From Melieria omissa (lineage: Eukaryota > Arthropoda > Insecta > Diptera > Ulidiidae), in assembly GCA_963971225.1 (NCBI GenBank), contig OZ020269.1, positions 41,995,264 to 42,059,263 on the forward strand: a stretch of DNA of 64,000 bases, read 5' to 3'. Below the pieces are notes generated by a model. It worked only from the letters and a program-made list of their open reading frames with translations. It did no database searches and had not been told where the DNA came from. This document shows positions 1-10,283 of this stretch, in pieces. Position 1 is the stretch's first letter, and the number at the start of each line of letters is the position of its first letter. Both the position numbers and the translations under genes were made by a program.

Positions 1-31
1 TGGGCGGAAAGTTTCTGCATACATCGTTTCC
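1..31 (+). mobile_element. Tc1-like terminal repeat cut by window edge
   Basis: The first bases repeat the terminal inverted repeat of the Tc1-like element at 1916-2471 (core TGGGCGGAAAGTTTCTGCAT). The window starts a few bases inside the repeat, so the rest of this copy lies to the left or was lost. No transposase is readable next to it. Confidence 0.55.
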
Positions 32-106
32 GACTTAGGTGGAAAGATCGTCCAAAATGTTCTTTTTTTCCTTTAGTCAGTTCTAGTTCTAATTGTACAT
101 TGGCTT

Positions 107-107
107 A

Positions 108-139
<32 letters not shown>

Positions 140-141
140 AA
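107..141. repeat. (AAAT)n simple repeat
   Basis: About eight perfect tandem AAAT units. It could be the tail of an old LINE insertion, but no LINE sequence is readable beside it. Confidence 0.85.
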
Positions 142-362
142 TGCCAATAAAGTATGTTTAAACACTTTATGCGGTTAGGACGACCATCTCAAGATTGAAG
201 CTTAACACGTTCACGCCGGGGCCGATTTTCATTGTCTTTGCTGTGAGGCGGCGCTGAAATTAATGCTGTGCCTCATCTGGCTTTCATTAAATGTTTTTAA
301 TGAAAATACGTTAAATTTTCATTATTTTAATTTTCAGCGTCTAATAGCACAATCGAATGCGT

Positions 363-474
363 ACCACTGGCGGTACGCGTCACCCGATTTGACAATCTAG
401 TGCGGGCCACCGGCGATACGCGTCGCCCGATGAGACAATCTAGTGCGGGCCACCGGCGGCCCGCGCCGCCCGAT
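363..474. repeat. GC-rich tandem repeat, 43-46 bp units
   Basis: Two full units and a half unit, each reading roughly ACCGGCG..ACGCGTC.CCCGAT..GACAATCTAGTGCGGGCC. Units start at 363, 409 and 452. The high GC and CpG content contrasts with the AT-rich surroundings. No coding frame explains it. Confidence 0.75.
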
Positions 475-589
475 TAAGCCATTAACCTCCCCTACTCACA
501 CACTTTTTACCCACCTTCACGGAAAAGAGCCCGATTGGATGAAATCCTCAAAACTCTAATTAGCAGATTCAAACTGTTTCCGCCCTTCA

Positions 590-876
590 ACAATTGACCT
601 AATGATCGATAGCGATTTGATGACACAAATTCTACAAGAAGGGATTTACCATAACATCGAAGATAGTCTTCAACAAAAAAGGTCAATATTTGGTTGGATT
701 CTCAGCGGTCCCAAAAAGAATCGATTTCTATATTTTCGACGGAAGTAAAAGAAAAACAGAAAGAAATTGTCGACTCACCCACAATATCTGAACACGACGG
801 CTTCTGTGAACAACTCTACAAAGACACAACGTTCCGAAACCCCGACTGTCGGTTCACATGTGAACCGGTTCACTAA
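590..876 (+). pseudogene. BEL/Pao retrotransposon Pol relic (protease-RT junction)
   Basis: Conceptual translation gives IDLMIDSDLMTQILQEG, then SIFGWILSGP. This resembles the protease-to-RT segment of BEL/Pao Pol, where an ILGAD-type stretch is followed by FGWILSGP. After a frame change it continues FSTEVKEKQKEIVDSP, and later CEQLYKDTTFRN, which resembles the BEL/Pao stretch just before the RT palm. Only about 95 codons survive, with at least one frameshift, and no LTR or RT core is nearby. The family call rests on motif similarity; that the fragment is dead is seen directly. Confidence 0.6.
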
Positions 877-1913
877 TGAACCGATTTAAATTATTCATAA
901 TGAAATTGCGGGTTTTACATACCCGCCCTCTGAACATAATCAAACCTAACATTAACCTAAAGTTACAATTATATGTATTCGAAATGGGGAGGTCAATGGG
1001 GTTTCGACAGTACATTTTGATTTTTGTTTTGTAGAAACCCAAAAGTTTGACAACCTCACAACTGGGAGACGCCCTCTGGTGGTAAATTTCGGAACCGTAA
1101 TTGATTTTGTATTTTTTGTACTCAAGAATGTTGGCGATCGCTGAATATACATTCAAATCGGTTCAGTAGTTTCAGAGATACGATGTTTTGGCATGGCATA
1201 GAAAATGGCCAGTTTTTTATGGCAGCTCCCTCAGGAATTGGAGATAGCGGGTAGGTATGTTTGGAAGAATCATTCGGAAGAGAAAATAAGTGGGTGTCGC
1301 TCATACATTTGACACATCTAGGGGCAACTTGGGAGCAGTGGGAGCCTATTTTGTAAAAACGACCATTTTGTATGGGAGCCCCATTAAGGGTTGGAGATGA
1401 GATATGAAATGAGTTTGAAAGAAATGTTCAGTAGAAAAACCGGGGGTCAGTCATAGATTTTTACCCTCTAAGAGCCACTTCTGACCAGCTGTGGAGCAAT
1501 TTGTCAATTTTCCCAGCTTTTTTGTGAATTTTGACCTCGATGCGACGCCATTTAGCCCATTTTTGGCTCATGCACTTTTTTACCCAACCGCATAAAATTA
1601 GAGGTTGCGGAGCATCGAAATTGAAAAATCTTGCACTAAATCATGTCTTATTGACATTAACATTGACATTAACAGTCATTAACATTGATTTGTTGGTGGC
1701 TGCTTTGGTCGTTCAATCATTGTTTGTGCGGGTTTCTGCATTTATTTGCCGCCAGCAAAGGGACGTCACTTAGCCAGCGCAATGATCGCAGTTTCAACGA
1801 AAGTGATTCAAAACAGCCCTAATGATTTTTCTTCTTGTAATTTTTGTGTGTATCTTTTTTTGTGTTGCTGATTTGTTTTGCTTAAAAGCCTGAAAAGTCG
1901 GAATTGAGGCATA
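877..1913. other. No gene recognised
   Basis: AT-rich sequence without a coding frame I can support. A perfect 16-bp palindrome GGTTCACATGTGAACC lies just before it at 851-866. The stretch 1130-1480 has the texture of a decayed TE but matches nothing else in the window. Confidence 0.5.
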
Positions 1914-1915
1914 TA

Positions 1916-2471
1916 CAGGGTGGGCGAAAAGTTTTGCATACATCTTTTCAATTGTCATATAGTTAAAATTCTGGTTTCTTGTTTTATTTGAAAATGAAAT
2001 GGGGAAATCCCCAATTATGTGGTGGTTTGAAAATCATAAGCAAAGCCCTCGTACATCTAAAGCGATTTTATTGCAGGACCGTGCGCGATGTCATACGGCG
2101 AAACAGTCAGTGGTTCTTAAAAGTCTATTAAAGCTAGTATGGGAAGACTGGCCGGGAAATTCGCCAGATCTTAATCCTATTGAACATATCTGGTCCATGA
2201 TTCAAGATTCAGTATTTCGGAGTCCAAAACCTGCCAATAGATTTCAACTCATTGAGAGAGTCGTTGGCCGAAGCGTCGGTCTTGTGCGAAAGTTTTCGAA
2301 AGCGAGTCCTAGAGTGCTACGAAAAAAATGGCACACATACACAATATGAATGATCAATTGAATTTTGCTTGAATATGATTTAGTGGTTTAAATAAAAAAA
2401 AATTTTGAAAAGCAATACACATGATCCTTAATGGTGTTTTTTGTGTATGCAGAAACTTTCCGCCCACCCTG
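1916..2471 (+). mobile_element. Deleted Tc1-like transposon with TA target duplication
   Basis: The ends are inverted repeats, starting CAGGGTGGGCG and ending CGCCCACCCTG. They extend about 28 bp with a few mismatches and are flanked by TA at 1914-1915 and 2472-2473. The element is 556 bp, against the 1.3-1.7 kb usual for Tc1-like elements, so most of the transposase is deleted. The right flank is immediately followed by a solo LTR at 2479. Confidence 0.9.
1999..2349 (+). pseudogene. Tc1-like transposase, C-terminal part (DD34E)
   Basis: This 116-codon frame holds the second and third catalytic residues of the Tc1 DDE domain. The second D is in LLQDRARCH and the third residue is E in NSPDLNPIEHIW, with exactly 34 residues between them, which is the DD34E signature of Tc1 elements. 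The N-terminal helix-turn-helix DNA-binding region and the first catalytic Asp are gone with the internal deletion, so the product cannot be a working transposase. The start codon given by the frame is not a natural start. Confidence 0.85.
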
Positions 2472-2478
2472 TACATAT

Positions 2479-2884
2479 TGTTACGAAAATCTCAAGTTGT
2501 CCCAGGTTCGTTTGATTGTGTTTGAAAATGAAACAACTTTAATTATTCAGCGCAACGTAGTCAAAACTAACAATCACTTTATTTACAAATTTACACTTGT
2601 TCTACTTTACACTACTACTATTGCATGTTTCCCCTTTGCTTGGTCAACACCGACTCGACTCACTGCGCTGCACACTGCTGCTTTTATACCAGTTTTCTTA
2701 TCGCGTTTCTTGCAACTTCCAATTGAAAAATGCTCGACCATTCTCGCACAGCCCATTTCTCGCGAACCTTGCCATATCGGACTATACCAAGCGAATTATA
2801 CCAGTTTGCCGTACTTCACAGTGCATGCCTAAAAGTATGCTTGCAAAAGCGTTCATGCACAGCACAGAGTGCCTTTTCGTTTCA
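2479..2884 (-). mobile_element. Solo LTR of the Gypsy-type family seen at 9813-12758
   Basis: On the minus strand it starts TGAAACG and ends TTTTCGTAACA, matching the LTRs at 9813 and 12368. It is flanked by ATAT on both sides (2475-2478 and 2885-2888), the 4-bp TSD of a Ty3/Gypsy integration. With no internal region, it must have formed by LTR-LTR recombination after insertion. It landed four bases from the right TA of the Tc1-like element. Confidence 0.92.
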
Positions 2885-2888
2885 ATAT

Positions 2889-4232
2889 TATCAAAAATCG
2901 ACTACGGACTCCCGATATACGCCCACTGTTCTAAAAGCAATATCGGGCAGCTGTTTGCGCCTTACCATAAAGCAATAAGCCGTAGCATTAGAGCATTTCC
3001 AACAACTCCAATAGAAAAGCTCCTAGCAGAATCAGGACTGCCTTTAATCGCTGATAGAGCCGAAGATGCAACGCGGTGCCTTTTGCCAAAACTAATCTTA
3101 AGCAAAAATTAAATGATTATAAAAACTCGTTAGCTCGAAAACGTCCTCAGCGCATAAATTCAGCTATCACAAGATGCATACAATTCGGTAGAAAGTACGA
3201 CCTGCCTTTAAAATTACCAACGCCAACTCAACACCATCCATCTTGGGCATTAAATGCTTCATGCGTCATAACCAGGCTTACACGCCACCCCAATCAACCT
3301 ATCGCATTATACAAGCAGCTGTACAACGAGATTTCTACCGAATACAAAACTAACGGAAGGAACTTTCTTTTCACCGACGGTTTTAAGACATTCCTCAACA
3401 CATCATTTGCAGTTGTTAAAGATAATGGTACACTAATCAAATTCGGACTTCTTCAAAACTTTTTCTCAGTGTTCACTGCTGAAGCAACCGCAATTCTGGA
3501 AGCAGCGTACTTTGCTCAAGCAAGTAAAGACAAATTTGTAATATGCTGCGACAGCCAATTGTGCATAGACGCCATTCAATCGCGTACAAGCTCCCGCCAT
3601 ATAATTATTGCCATTCAGAACATCATTAGTAGAACATCAAAACGTATCAAGATCATTTGGACACCCGGACACATTGGCATAAAGGGTAATGAGCTAGCTG
3701 ACTCTGCTGCAAAAAACGTTCAGTATACCCCGACTCCAGTTCAACCAATGTTCACAAAAACGGACATACACCAGCTCATAAAATCAATACGCCACCAGAT
3801 TAATGCACAGCTATGGCAATCTTAGGTACACCACTACACGCTCATAAATCCGCACTATACTCGCCCAGTATATCCAAGCGAATTAGCCGTCAATGCATTA
3901 AGACCGCTTACAGCTGCCCATTTTGCAATAGCGCAGCAACCATTGATCACATAACAAATACTTGCCCACAACTCTCCACTCAAGGCAGCACTATCTTCAC
4001 CATCAGCAATCCAACCGAAAATCTACAACACCCTAATGTCGAAAACATAAATAGAATATACAACTATCTAAAAATTTGTAATTTAATTCAGTATATTTAA
4101 GCCTTCCGAAGGCAGTTAACATCTGTATCTCACCAACCAGCCGATAGCCTCAGATGCTAGTGCTGCTTTTCTTTTAAATTTATATATTAATTTATTTAAT
4201 GTATAAATTATTTTAAATAAATAAATAAATAT
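2889..4232 (+). mobile_element. 5'-truncated I-like LINE: RT end, RNase H, zinc-knuckle tail
   Basis: The first frame (to 3110) is the C-terminal end of a LINE reverse transcriptase, with IDYGLPIYA and RAEDATRCLLPKL. After a frameshift near 3080-3110, the frame 3076-3825 carries an RNase H domain with the expected acidic residues: TDG near 3380, TAEATAI, CCDSQLC, and TPGHIGIKGNELAD. A third frame (to 4100) ends with a Cys/His cluster, CPFCN...DHITNTC, as in I-clade ORF2 C-termini. The 3' end runs into a TAAA-type repeat at 4213-4231, a typical I-like tail. Everything upstream of the RT C-terminus is missing. The clade call is inferred from the RT-RNase H order and the tail. Confidence 0.8.
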
Positions 4233-4329
4233 AAGCTAATTTGATGTTATTACTTATTCTATCTGTGTCCTCCATTATTTTTCGATTTGCTCTCTTTCTG
4301 TCTCTAACTTATGTTACTCTTGTTCTTAG

Positions 4330-5570
4330 GCGCTCTAAGAACTACCCCAACCTCAGCCTTAGAAGCTTTACTTCACCTCATCCCACTAGACCTCCATTGC
4401 AAAAAGTCGGCGGCAATTACAAGCCGAAGACTTCGTGCTTTCGGCCATTGGTCGGAATCAAATACGGGTCATAGCAGGATTCTCTCTCTCTTTGGACAAA
4501 CCGGAGAAATCGATTACTCTCCTCCCCAACTTCTCTTCAACAAGAAGTTCCTCTGTACCATCCCAGATAGAAGCAGCTGGGAGGACGGTTCAACACCACT
4601 AACAGGTAGCTCATGTCAGGTCTTCACCGATGGCTCCAAGCTAAATGGAGCAGTCGGCGGAGGCGTCTTTTCGGACTCATTGGGTATAGACTACTCCTTT
4701 AGACTACCGGACCACTGTAGTGTGTTCCAGGCGGAAGTGACGGCCATTGAAGCCGCCCTGAAGCTGGTCAACGAGCGCAACATCTCAGTACGAGATGTTA
4801 GCATACTCTCTGACAGCCAAGCGGCTATCAGGGCCCTAGGGTCTCATGTCCTAACATCAAAAACAGTGATCAGCTGCCGCAGATCTCTCGACGAGATGGC
4901 TGAGCAGCTTAACATACACCTATTATGGGTCCCAGGTCACAGAGACATCCCGGGGAACTGTAGGGCGGACGAACTGGCCAGACTAGGCACAACCAAAGGG
5001 CTATCCGCAGAATTTGCTGGCTTGGGTGTCCCGCTAAGCACTTGCAAGCTGATGCTAGAGGAGGCCGTGACTAAAGCCGCCAACATCGCCTGGGCGGCCT
5101 CGGAGACAGGCAAGACAGCGCAACAAATCTGGCCAAAGTTGGACTGGATGCGCACCAGAAGTCTGCTAAACCTCAAAAGGGGCGCGCTCAGGGCTGTTGT
5201 CGGGGTAATCACTGGGCACTGCATCCTCGGTGGCCACGCAAGAAGGCTAGGGCTGGGCCATCTAGCCAACGATTTCTGCCGTAGCTGCAGAGACGTAGAA
5301 GAGGAAGAAACCATTCTACACTTCCTCTGCACCTGTCCTGCTCTTTGCAGGACTCGCAAAAAACACTTAGGTTTTTACTACACCGCCAACCTAGCCGATA
5401 TATCAAATGTCGACACCAAAGGCCTAATACGCTTCATTAACTGTTCAGGTTGGTTTGAGACCTACTAAGTTGAAGGGGATAACGATCCAGTGGCATCACA
5501 ATGGGCCTATTTTGGCCTACGTGTGCTCTCGTAAGGGCCGCCACATCTACCTACCTACCTACCTACTCTT
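4330..5570 (+). mobile_element. 5'-truncated R1/LOA-like LINE with complete RNase H
   Basis: One open frame to 5468 starts inside the RT-RNase H linker (GALRTTPTSALEALLHLIPL). It carries a full RNase H domain: FTDGSK, FQAEVTAIEAAL, LSDSQAAIRAL and WVPGHRDIPGNCRADELA, giving the D-E-D-D set plus the conserved His. A Cys/His motif, CRSCRDVEEEETILHFLCTC, follows. The 3' UTR ends in a TACC repeat near 5553-5568. RT and endonuclease were never copied in (5' truncation), so the element is dead. The undamaged reading frame suggests a fairly recent insertion. RNase H plus this Cys motif is known from LOA- and R1-type elements. Confidence 0.85.
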
Positions 5571-5639
5571 GTTTCCATGTTGTTCCGTACTTATCAGGAT
5601 TTTAACCTCATTAGTATGTATGTTAGTTGTTTCTTCTAT

Positions 5640-6047
5640 AGCTCATTCTCATGACATCAAACTTATCTAATATAAACGTCTCTGGCGCTAATGAAAATCA
5701 GAAATTGGTAATTGATATCTTCTGTAAGCAATCAGCCGGATTTAATGTAGTCCACTTCAATGCGAGGAGTTTGAGCTTTGACAAACTCGACTATGTTAGA
5801 TATATCTTCGATCAGTCCCTTGTTGATGTTATTTGTGTGTCTGAAACTTGATTTAGTAATTGCATTCCGGACCTTCAATGTTCTATCAACAACTATACTC
5901 TGATTCGAAATGGTCGAAAGCATAGGAAGGGAGGAGGGGTAGCAATTTATTGTAGGAATACTCCCAATCTAACAGCTAAATCTGCTGGCTCTGATACAGA
6001 ATATATAATCGCCGAAGTGTCTGATGGTAACTCCCGAATCGCGTACA
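5640..6047 (+). pseudogene. LINE endonuclease-domain fragment (CR1/Jockey-like)
   Basis: Translation gives FNVVHFNARSL, then DVICVSET, then RNGRKHRKGGGVAIYCRN, the N-terminal landmarks of an APE-type LINE endonuclease (the NxR motif, the catalytic ET pair, and the KGGGV strand). A stop codon follows directly after SET at 5849-5851. The fragment ends where a 5'-truncated SINE begins at 6048. No RT is attached. Which of the CR1, Jockey or L2 groups it belongs to cannot be settled by eye. Confidence 0.65.
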
Positions 6048-6142
6048 AAATTCACACGCACAACACGGGTGGTTGCGGGAAGCTAGGCCTTAGTCTCGCG
6101 TAAGCGGGCTTTCGTGCCAATCAATTATTATTTATTATTATT
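6048..6142 (+). mobile_element. 3' fragment of the tRNA-derived SINE family
   Basis: The stretch from GCGTACAAAATTCACACG through GGAAGCTAGGCCTTAGTCTC to the (ATT)n tail matches the 3' half of the full SINE copies at 50914 and 56707. The tRNA-like head is missing, as expected for a 5'-truncated retrotransposed copy. It sits inside the LINE endonuclease relic. Confidence 0.85.
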
Positions 6143-6943
6143 GTGGGCACCCTTGGAAAATCTGCTGGAAACGGGGAAATATGAAGAAAAACCAACACGA
6201 TTATAGAAAAATATTAAATTTTAATTACACAGTACAACAGTAAAACAAACCCGCGGAGTTTCTCAACTGTTCCTTATATTTTCGGAGTCGCTGAACACGA
6301 ATATGTAATTATTTTTTTTGGGTCACCTCTAGTTTGGGTTTTACAGGGTGTTGAATTTACAAGCTACACTCCAATTAAAAAAATGAATTTAAATGGTTGA
6401 ACTTATCCTAGTCTAACAATATTGGTATCAAAAGAAAGAGAATTATGTCTCCAAATCAAATCAAGCAATTTTTTTGTAATTATCCTGGCGAAAGGATATA
6501 AAAATGTCCTTTTACGAATGTATCCTTAATTATCCTGGAAGTTTTTCTACAAACAAATTTGAAAAAATATATTATAAAACCCTTACCATGCACCAACACA
6601 TTGTGAAATTTCATGTTAATCAGTCCATTGGTTCAGCTGAAAAAAATTGTTGAAATTTATTTCAACTCAAAAACTTAAATTATTCCAAAATTGTTCACAG
6701 TGCAAACAATTTCAGCTCTTCACAAAACCCGCCCAGTTTCTGAACTGCTCCTTATAATTCCGGAGCCGCTGATCACGAATATGTAATTTGTTTTTTTGGG
6801 TCACCTCTAGTTTGGTTTTTACAAGGCCTTGAAGTTGCCAGCAACACCCACCTTGAAAACGAAGTTAAATTTTTGAACTCATCTTAGTCCAACAATATGA
6901 GTATCAAATTAAAGAGAATCAATTCTTTTGGCCAAAGCCATGT
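6143..6943. other. Diverged direct repeat pair, no gene
   Basis: Two blocks of about 200 bp, at 6245-6445 and 6722-6922, align along their length with many substitutions. Shared landmarks are the CCCG..CAGTTTCT.AACTG start, TTTTGGGTCACCTCTAGTTTGG, and the end TGAGTATCAAA..AAAGAGAAT. They read as an old tandem duplication or two copies of an unrecognised repeat. Nothing coding is visible between them. Confidence 0.65.
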
Positions 6944-7222
6944 CAATGTCACGGTGCATTGTCTTGGTGAAACAACACTTTTTTCTTCTTCATATGGGGC
7001 CGCTTAACCGCGATTTCTTCTTTCAAACGTTCCAACAACGCTATATAATAGTCGCTATTGATTGTTTTCCCTTTCTCAAGATAGTCGATGAATATTATTC
7101 CGTGCACATCCCAAAATACTGACGCCATAACCTTGCCAGCCGACGTTTGCGCCGACGCAAAAACTCCGACTTGTTGCGCGTAAACATGTCCAAACAATGA
7201 CACACATTATTGAACGAAGTGT
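6944..7222 (-). pseudogene. Doubly deleted mariner copy
   Basis: Nearly identical to parts of the intact mariner at 13298-14591, in the opposite orientation. It keeps the 5' TIR (ending GAACGAAGTGT at 7222, then TA), then a short piece encoding GHVYAQQVGVFA in a shifted frame. A deletion follows between two GTCGG repeats, and then the block from AQTSAGKVMASVFWD to FHQDNAP. The sequence stops just after the second catalytic Asp, so the 3' half and 3' TIR are missing. The deletion at a short direct repeat suggests repair of a broken or aborted transposition intermediate. Confidence 0.85.
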
Positions 7223-7225
7223 TAT

Positions 7226-8860
7226 ATGTGTTAGTATTGTAGGGTATGTGGGTCTCTTGCAGGCAGAGTATGAGAGGGTTGAAAGATTTAATAAGAGTTT
7301 CCAGTTCTGAGTAGTTATTATGATATCCATTGGTATTCCATTGAAGAAAATTACAGATCATAACTACGTAAGGAAAGAATTTACTTCAGAAACTATTTTC
7401 TTAATAGTTTTGAGTATGTTATGTTATTCGCAGTCTGGGTCTTTTGATTTTTGTTGTGAGAGAGTATGGTCAGTTATGGATTTATTATTAGTCTTTGTTG
7501 TAGGTAAATTTGAGTTATTATTCGAGAGATTTGTTTTAGCGTTTAGAGTGTGGGGTGCATCGTGTATTGTTGAGAGATTATTATAAGGTTGAAAGTTAAT
7601 TTGAGTGAAGTTTTGAGAAGAGTTTGTTGATTCGGTATGTAGATTGTGAATTAATGAGGAGGAGGAGTGAGTGGGTTGTGTGTGTGTATTGTGAGTGATC
7701 GACGCATCGTTGTTAGGGTGTGAGTTGATTTGAGAAAGATTGTGAGTGGGCTTTGAAAGACTGTTGATAGTGTTCTCTTGTGGGTTGGTGGAGTGTGAAG
7801 AACCAGAGGGCGGGGTAGTTGTGGTGGTTTCAGGTGTATTTTGCTTATTTTTGTAGGTTATGCCGTTTTTTGTAATAGATGCGTATTATGTTTTCGATGT
7901 TGAGTAGTTTGGGTATTGCTGTTGGTATATTTTCCTGGCCTCGCCAATACTGCATTTGTTTTGAGTTTTGATTCTTAGGATTTCTTTTTGCAGCTGGTAT
8001 TTGGGACAGGCCGCCGTGGCTCAGTTGGTTAGTGCACGGTCCAGCGAGTCGCATGCAGAGTGACGCAAGATCGAATTCTGCATGTAGTAACACCTAAAAA
8101 AAATAACGGGAAACTCGTTTTCTCTTTCGGTGGCTGTCCTCTCAGCTGGAAATGGCAAACCTCTGAGAGTAAAAATTGCCTATGAAAAAGTTCCCAACCT
8201 GCCGTTCGGAACCGGCATAAAACTGTAGGTCCCTTCCACCCGCGTACAAAATTCACACGCACAACACGGGTGGTTGCGGGAAGCTAGGCCTTAGTCTCGT
8301 GCCAATCAATTATTATTAAAAAATTATTAATTGAAACTGGACAAAGGCCGCCAAAGTTTTTAGTTTTTACGAATTTCTCTGCCACTCTGGGTGTCTTAGC
8401 GAGGATTAGGAGACTTCTATCTCGTAGGAGGCTGACTGTTTCTACCTCCGTGCTGATAGAATCAATTGCTTTCCTTTTGGTAAAGACGCTGAATGAGGAC
8501 AGAGGCTTAGCGTCATCAGAGGACTTGACAACGACAAACCTAGGGTTGTGTTGTGATTCGTGTGTAGAATGAAGGGGTGAATAGGGGTCTTTGGTTGACT
8601 TTTTTTTTCTTTTAGATTTTGGACTGGAATAATCTTCCAGTTCTATAAACCGATTCCCCGAAGGGATCGGTTGGTCACTCCACATGGTTCACTTACTGAT
8701 CTTCTTTGTTGTTTTTTTGGCACTTTGAGAAATGGGTGAAATGAAAAAGAGAGTGAGAACACTGTACACTGTGTTAAGGAGAAATCACTGAACTGTGCAC
8801 TAAAGACGAAGGTAGAAAAGCAGCCGCTCACAACGAAAGCTAGTCGATGACTGCCAACAA
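7226..8860 (-). mobile_element. I-like LINE, 5' part: ORF1 and start of ORF2, split by a SINE
   Basis: Read on the minus strand, ORF1 starts at 8685. It encodes a Gag-like protein with the segment SSFSVFTKRKAIDSIS then VSLLRDRSLLILAKTPRVAE, as in I-factor-type ORF1. The frame runs into the SINE at 8331, resumes beyond it (IPTAIPKLLNIENIIRIYY), and continues into a Thr/Ser/Pro/Asn-rich region. ORF2 starts at 7361 with ICNFLQWNTNGYHNN, then LILCLQETH, the opening of an APE endonuclease, and is cut at 7226 by the deleted mariner. About 170 bases of likely 5' UTR precede ORF1, so the 5' end may be complete. The family call rests on gene order and motifs. Confidence 0.7.
8010..8331 (+). mobile_element. 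tRNA-derived SINE, near full length
   Basis: It starts GCCGCCGTGGCTCAGTTGG, with a pol III A-box match (TGGCTCAGTTGG), then a weak B box, an A-rich break (ACACCTAAAAAAAATAACGG), the family body, and an (ATT)n tail. It is inserted in ORF1 of the I-like LINE. I do not find a clean TSD here, unlike at 50914 and 56707. Confidence 0.85.
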
Positions 8861-8865
8861 AATAA

Positions 8866-9665
8866 AACGACAATTAACTTTGCCAAGACTATCCTTTGCA
8901 TAATTGACATGTGCGATACTTGCACTCTGCTCAAGAGTGGTAGCTGAATGCTTGCAAATGACCTTCCCGACCCATTCGATACCGATTCGAGGCTTCAGAC
9001 AAGGGATCCTTTGTCTACGATCTCGTAAATTTCGTCCTTGTGGCTGCGAGTCCTTGCATGTAGACAGCATATATTTCGACTTGAGCTCATTTATCACCAG
9101 ACCCGTTTTAGCAGATTTGCTTTCGATAACTAATAGAAAAAGGCAGCGGTGACATCTCGCTTAGGCAAGCATCTCGCATCGGCGTAGGCAAGGATCTGGA
9201 CACCCTTGTCTGAAGCTTCGAATGGGTCGTATCAAATGGGTCGGAGAGGTCACTTCCAACCTTGGCGGAGCTGCGAGTATTGCTCAACGCCGCTCTGCAA
9301 AGTCCACTAGAATTGCAGATACCTTATCGGGCTGTCGAATGCTGCCTTGTAATCGATAAAGAGATGATGGGTATCGATTTGACTCTTATTAGAACCTTAT
9401 ACGCGATGGGAAGTAGGCTGATACCCATGTAGTTGGCGCATATTATTGGTACTGAAGTTACAATCGTGGGGCATACGTTCCTGTAGCCATGCAGATAAGC
9501 TGATGCATTCACCCAATCAGCTCTGAAGCCGGCCTTGCAGCTTTATTCCTCTTGAGTCGTTGGAAAGCAATCTGGGCTTCGTCACACCTGGGTGGTGGAA
9601 CATACACACCGTCGTCATCGATTGGTTCCGTCTAGACATCTTCACCACGCACAGAGGGTGAAATG
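8866..9665 (-). pseudogene. RTE-like LINE fragment
   Basis: Read on the minus strand from 9665, the frames give EAQIAFQRLKRNKAA, then LLPIAYKVLIR, then IDYKAAFDS, followed after deletions by LVINELKSKYMLS. These match, in order, the linker, RT fingers and palm, and the TKYM-type segment of RTE elements. Several frameshifts and at least one deletion remove the catalytic DD block. The flank at 9590-9660 closely matches 35920-35970, so both belong to one RTE family. Confidence 0.6.
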
Positions 9666-9812
9666 GTCAATCTAGCGGAACTTAATTAAAAATTTTAAAT
9701 TTCGATTTGCTCAATTGTTTTTATTGTTCTGATTACTAATACCCTATCGATGTTTTCCATTTTGATTTGCTTTCTGTATACGCACAGCTGTGAGCTTTCA
9801 AACACAACATAT

Positions 9813-10224
9813 TGAAACGAAAAGGCACTCTGTGCTGTGCATGAACGCTTTTGCAAGCATACTTTTAGGCATGAACTGTGAAGTACGGCGAACTGGTATA
9901 ATTCGCTTGGTATAGTCCGATATGGCAAGGTTCGCGAGAAATGGGCTGTGCGAGAATGGTCGAGCATTTTCCAATTGGAAGTTGCAAGAAACTTCGGCGC
10001 GATAAGAAAACTGGTATAAAAGCAGCAGTGTGTAGCGCAGTGAGAGGAGTCTGTGTTGAGCAAGCAAAGGGGAAACATGCAATAGTAGTAGTGTAAAGTA
10101 GAACAATTGTAAATTTGTAAATAAAGTGATTGTTAGTTTTGACTACGTTGCGCTGAATAATTAAAGTTGTTTCATTTTCAAACACAATCAAACGAGCCTG
10201 AGAAAACTTGAGATTTTCGTAACA
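9813..10224 (+). repeat. 5' LTR with promoter and polyadenylation signals
   Basis: The 412-bp LTR starts TGAAACG and ends CGTAACA. It holds a TATA box (TATAAAA at 10015-10021) about 100 bp before a polyadenylation-type AATAAAG at about 10120, consistent with U3-R-U5 order. It differs from the 391-bp 3' LTR by several indels and substitutions, so the insertion is not recent. Confidence 0.92.
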
Positions 10225-10226
10225 TT

Positions 10227-10241
10227 AGGTGTCAGAAGTTC
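10227..10241 (+). promoter_or_regulatory. Primer-binding site, tRNA-Leu type
   Basis: Two bases after the LTR, the sequence AGGTGTCAGAAGTT is complementary to a tRNA-Leu 3' end (..CTTCTGACA plus CCA), apart from A for T at the first base. The second Gypsy-type element has TCAGAAGTGGGAT at the same place. The tRNA assignment is from memory of insect tRNA-Leu ends. Confidence 0.55.
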
Positions 10242-10283
10242 GGATTGTGTTACTGAAGATAAAAAATTATAAAAAACGCAGAC

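Noticed and set aside
2431..2978. Overlapping frames around 2431-2978 as genes
   Set aside because: They read through the solo LTR; the same frames recur at 9695-10191, 12193-12640 and 59800-60274 because these are all LTR copies.
8010..8331. Target duplication for the SINE in the I-like LINE
   Set aside because: Flanks TTTGGGACAG and ACTGGACAAAG look alike but do not match well enough to claim a TSD.
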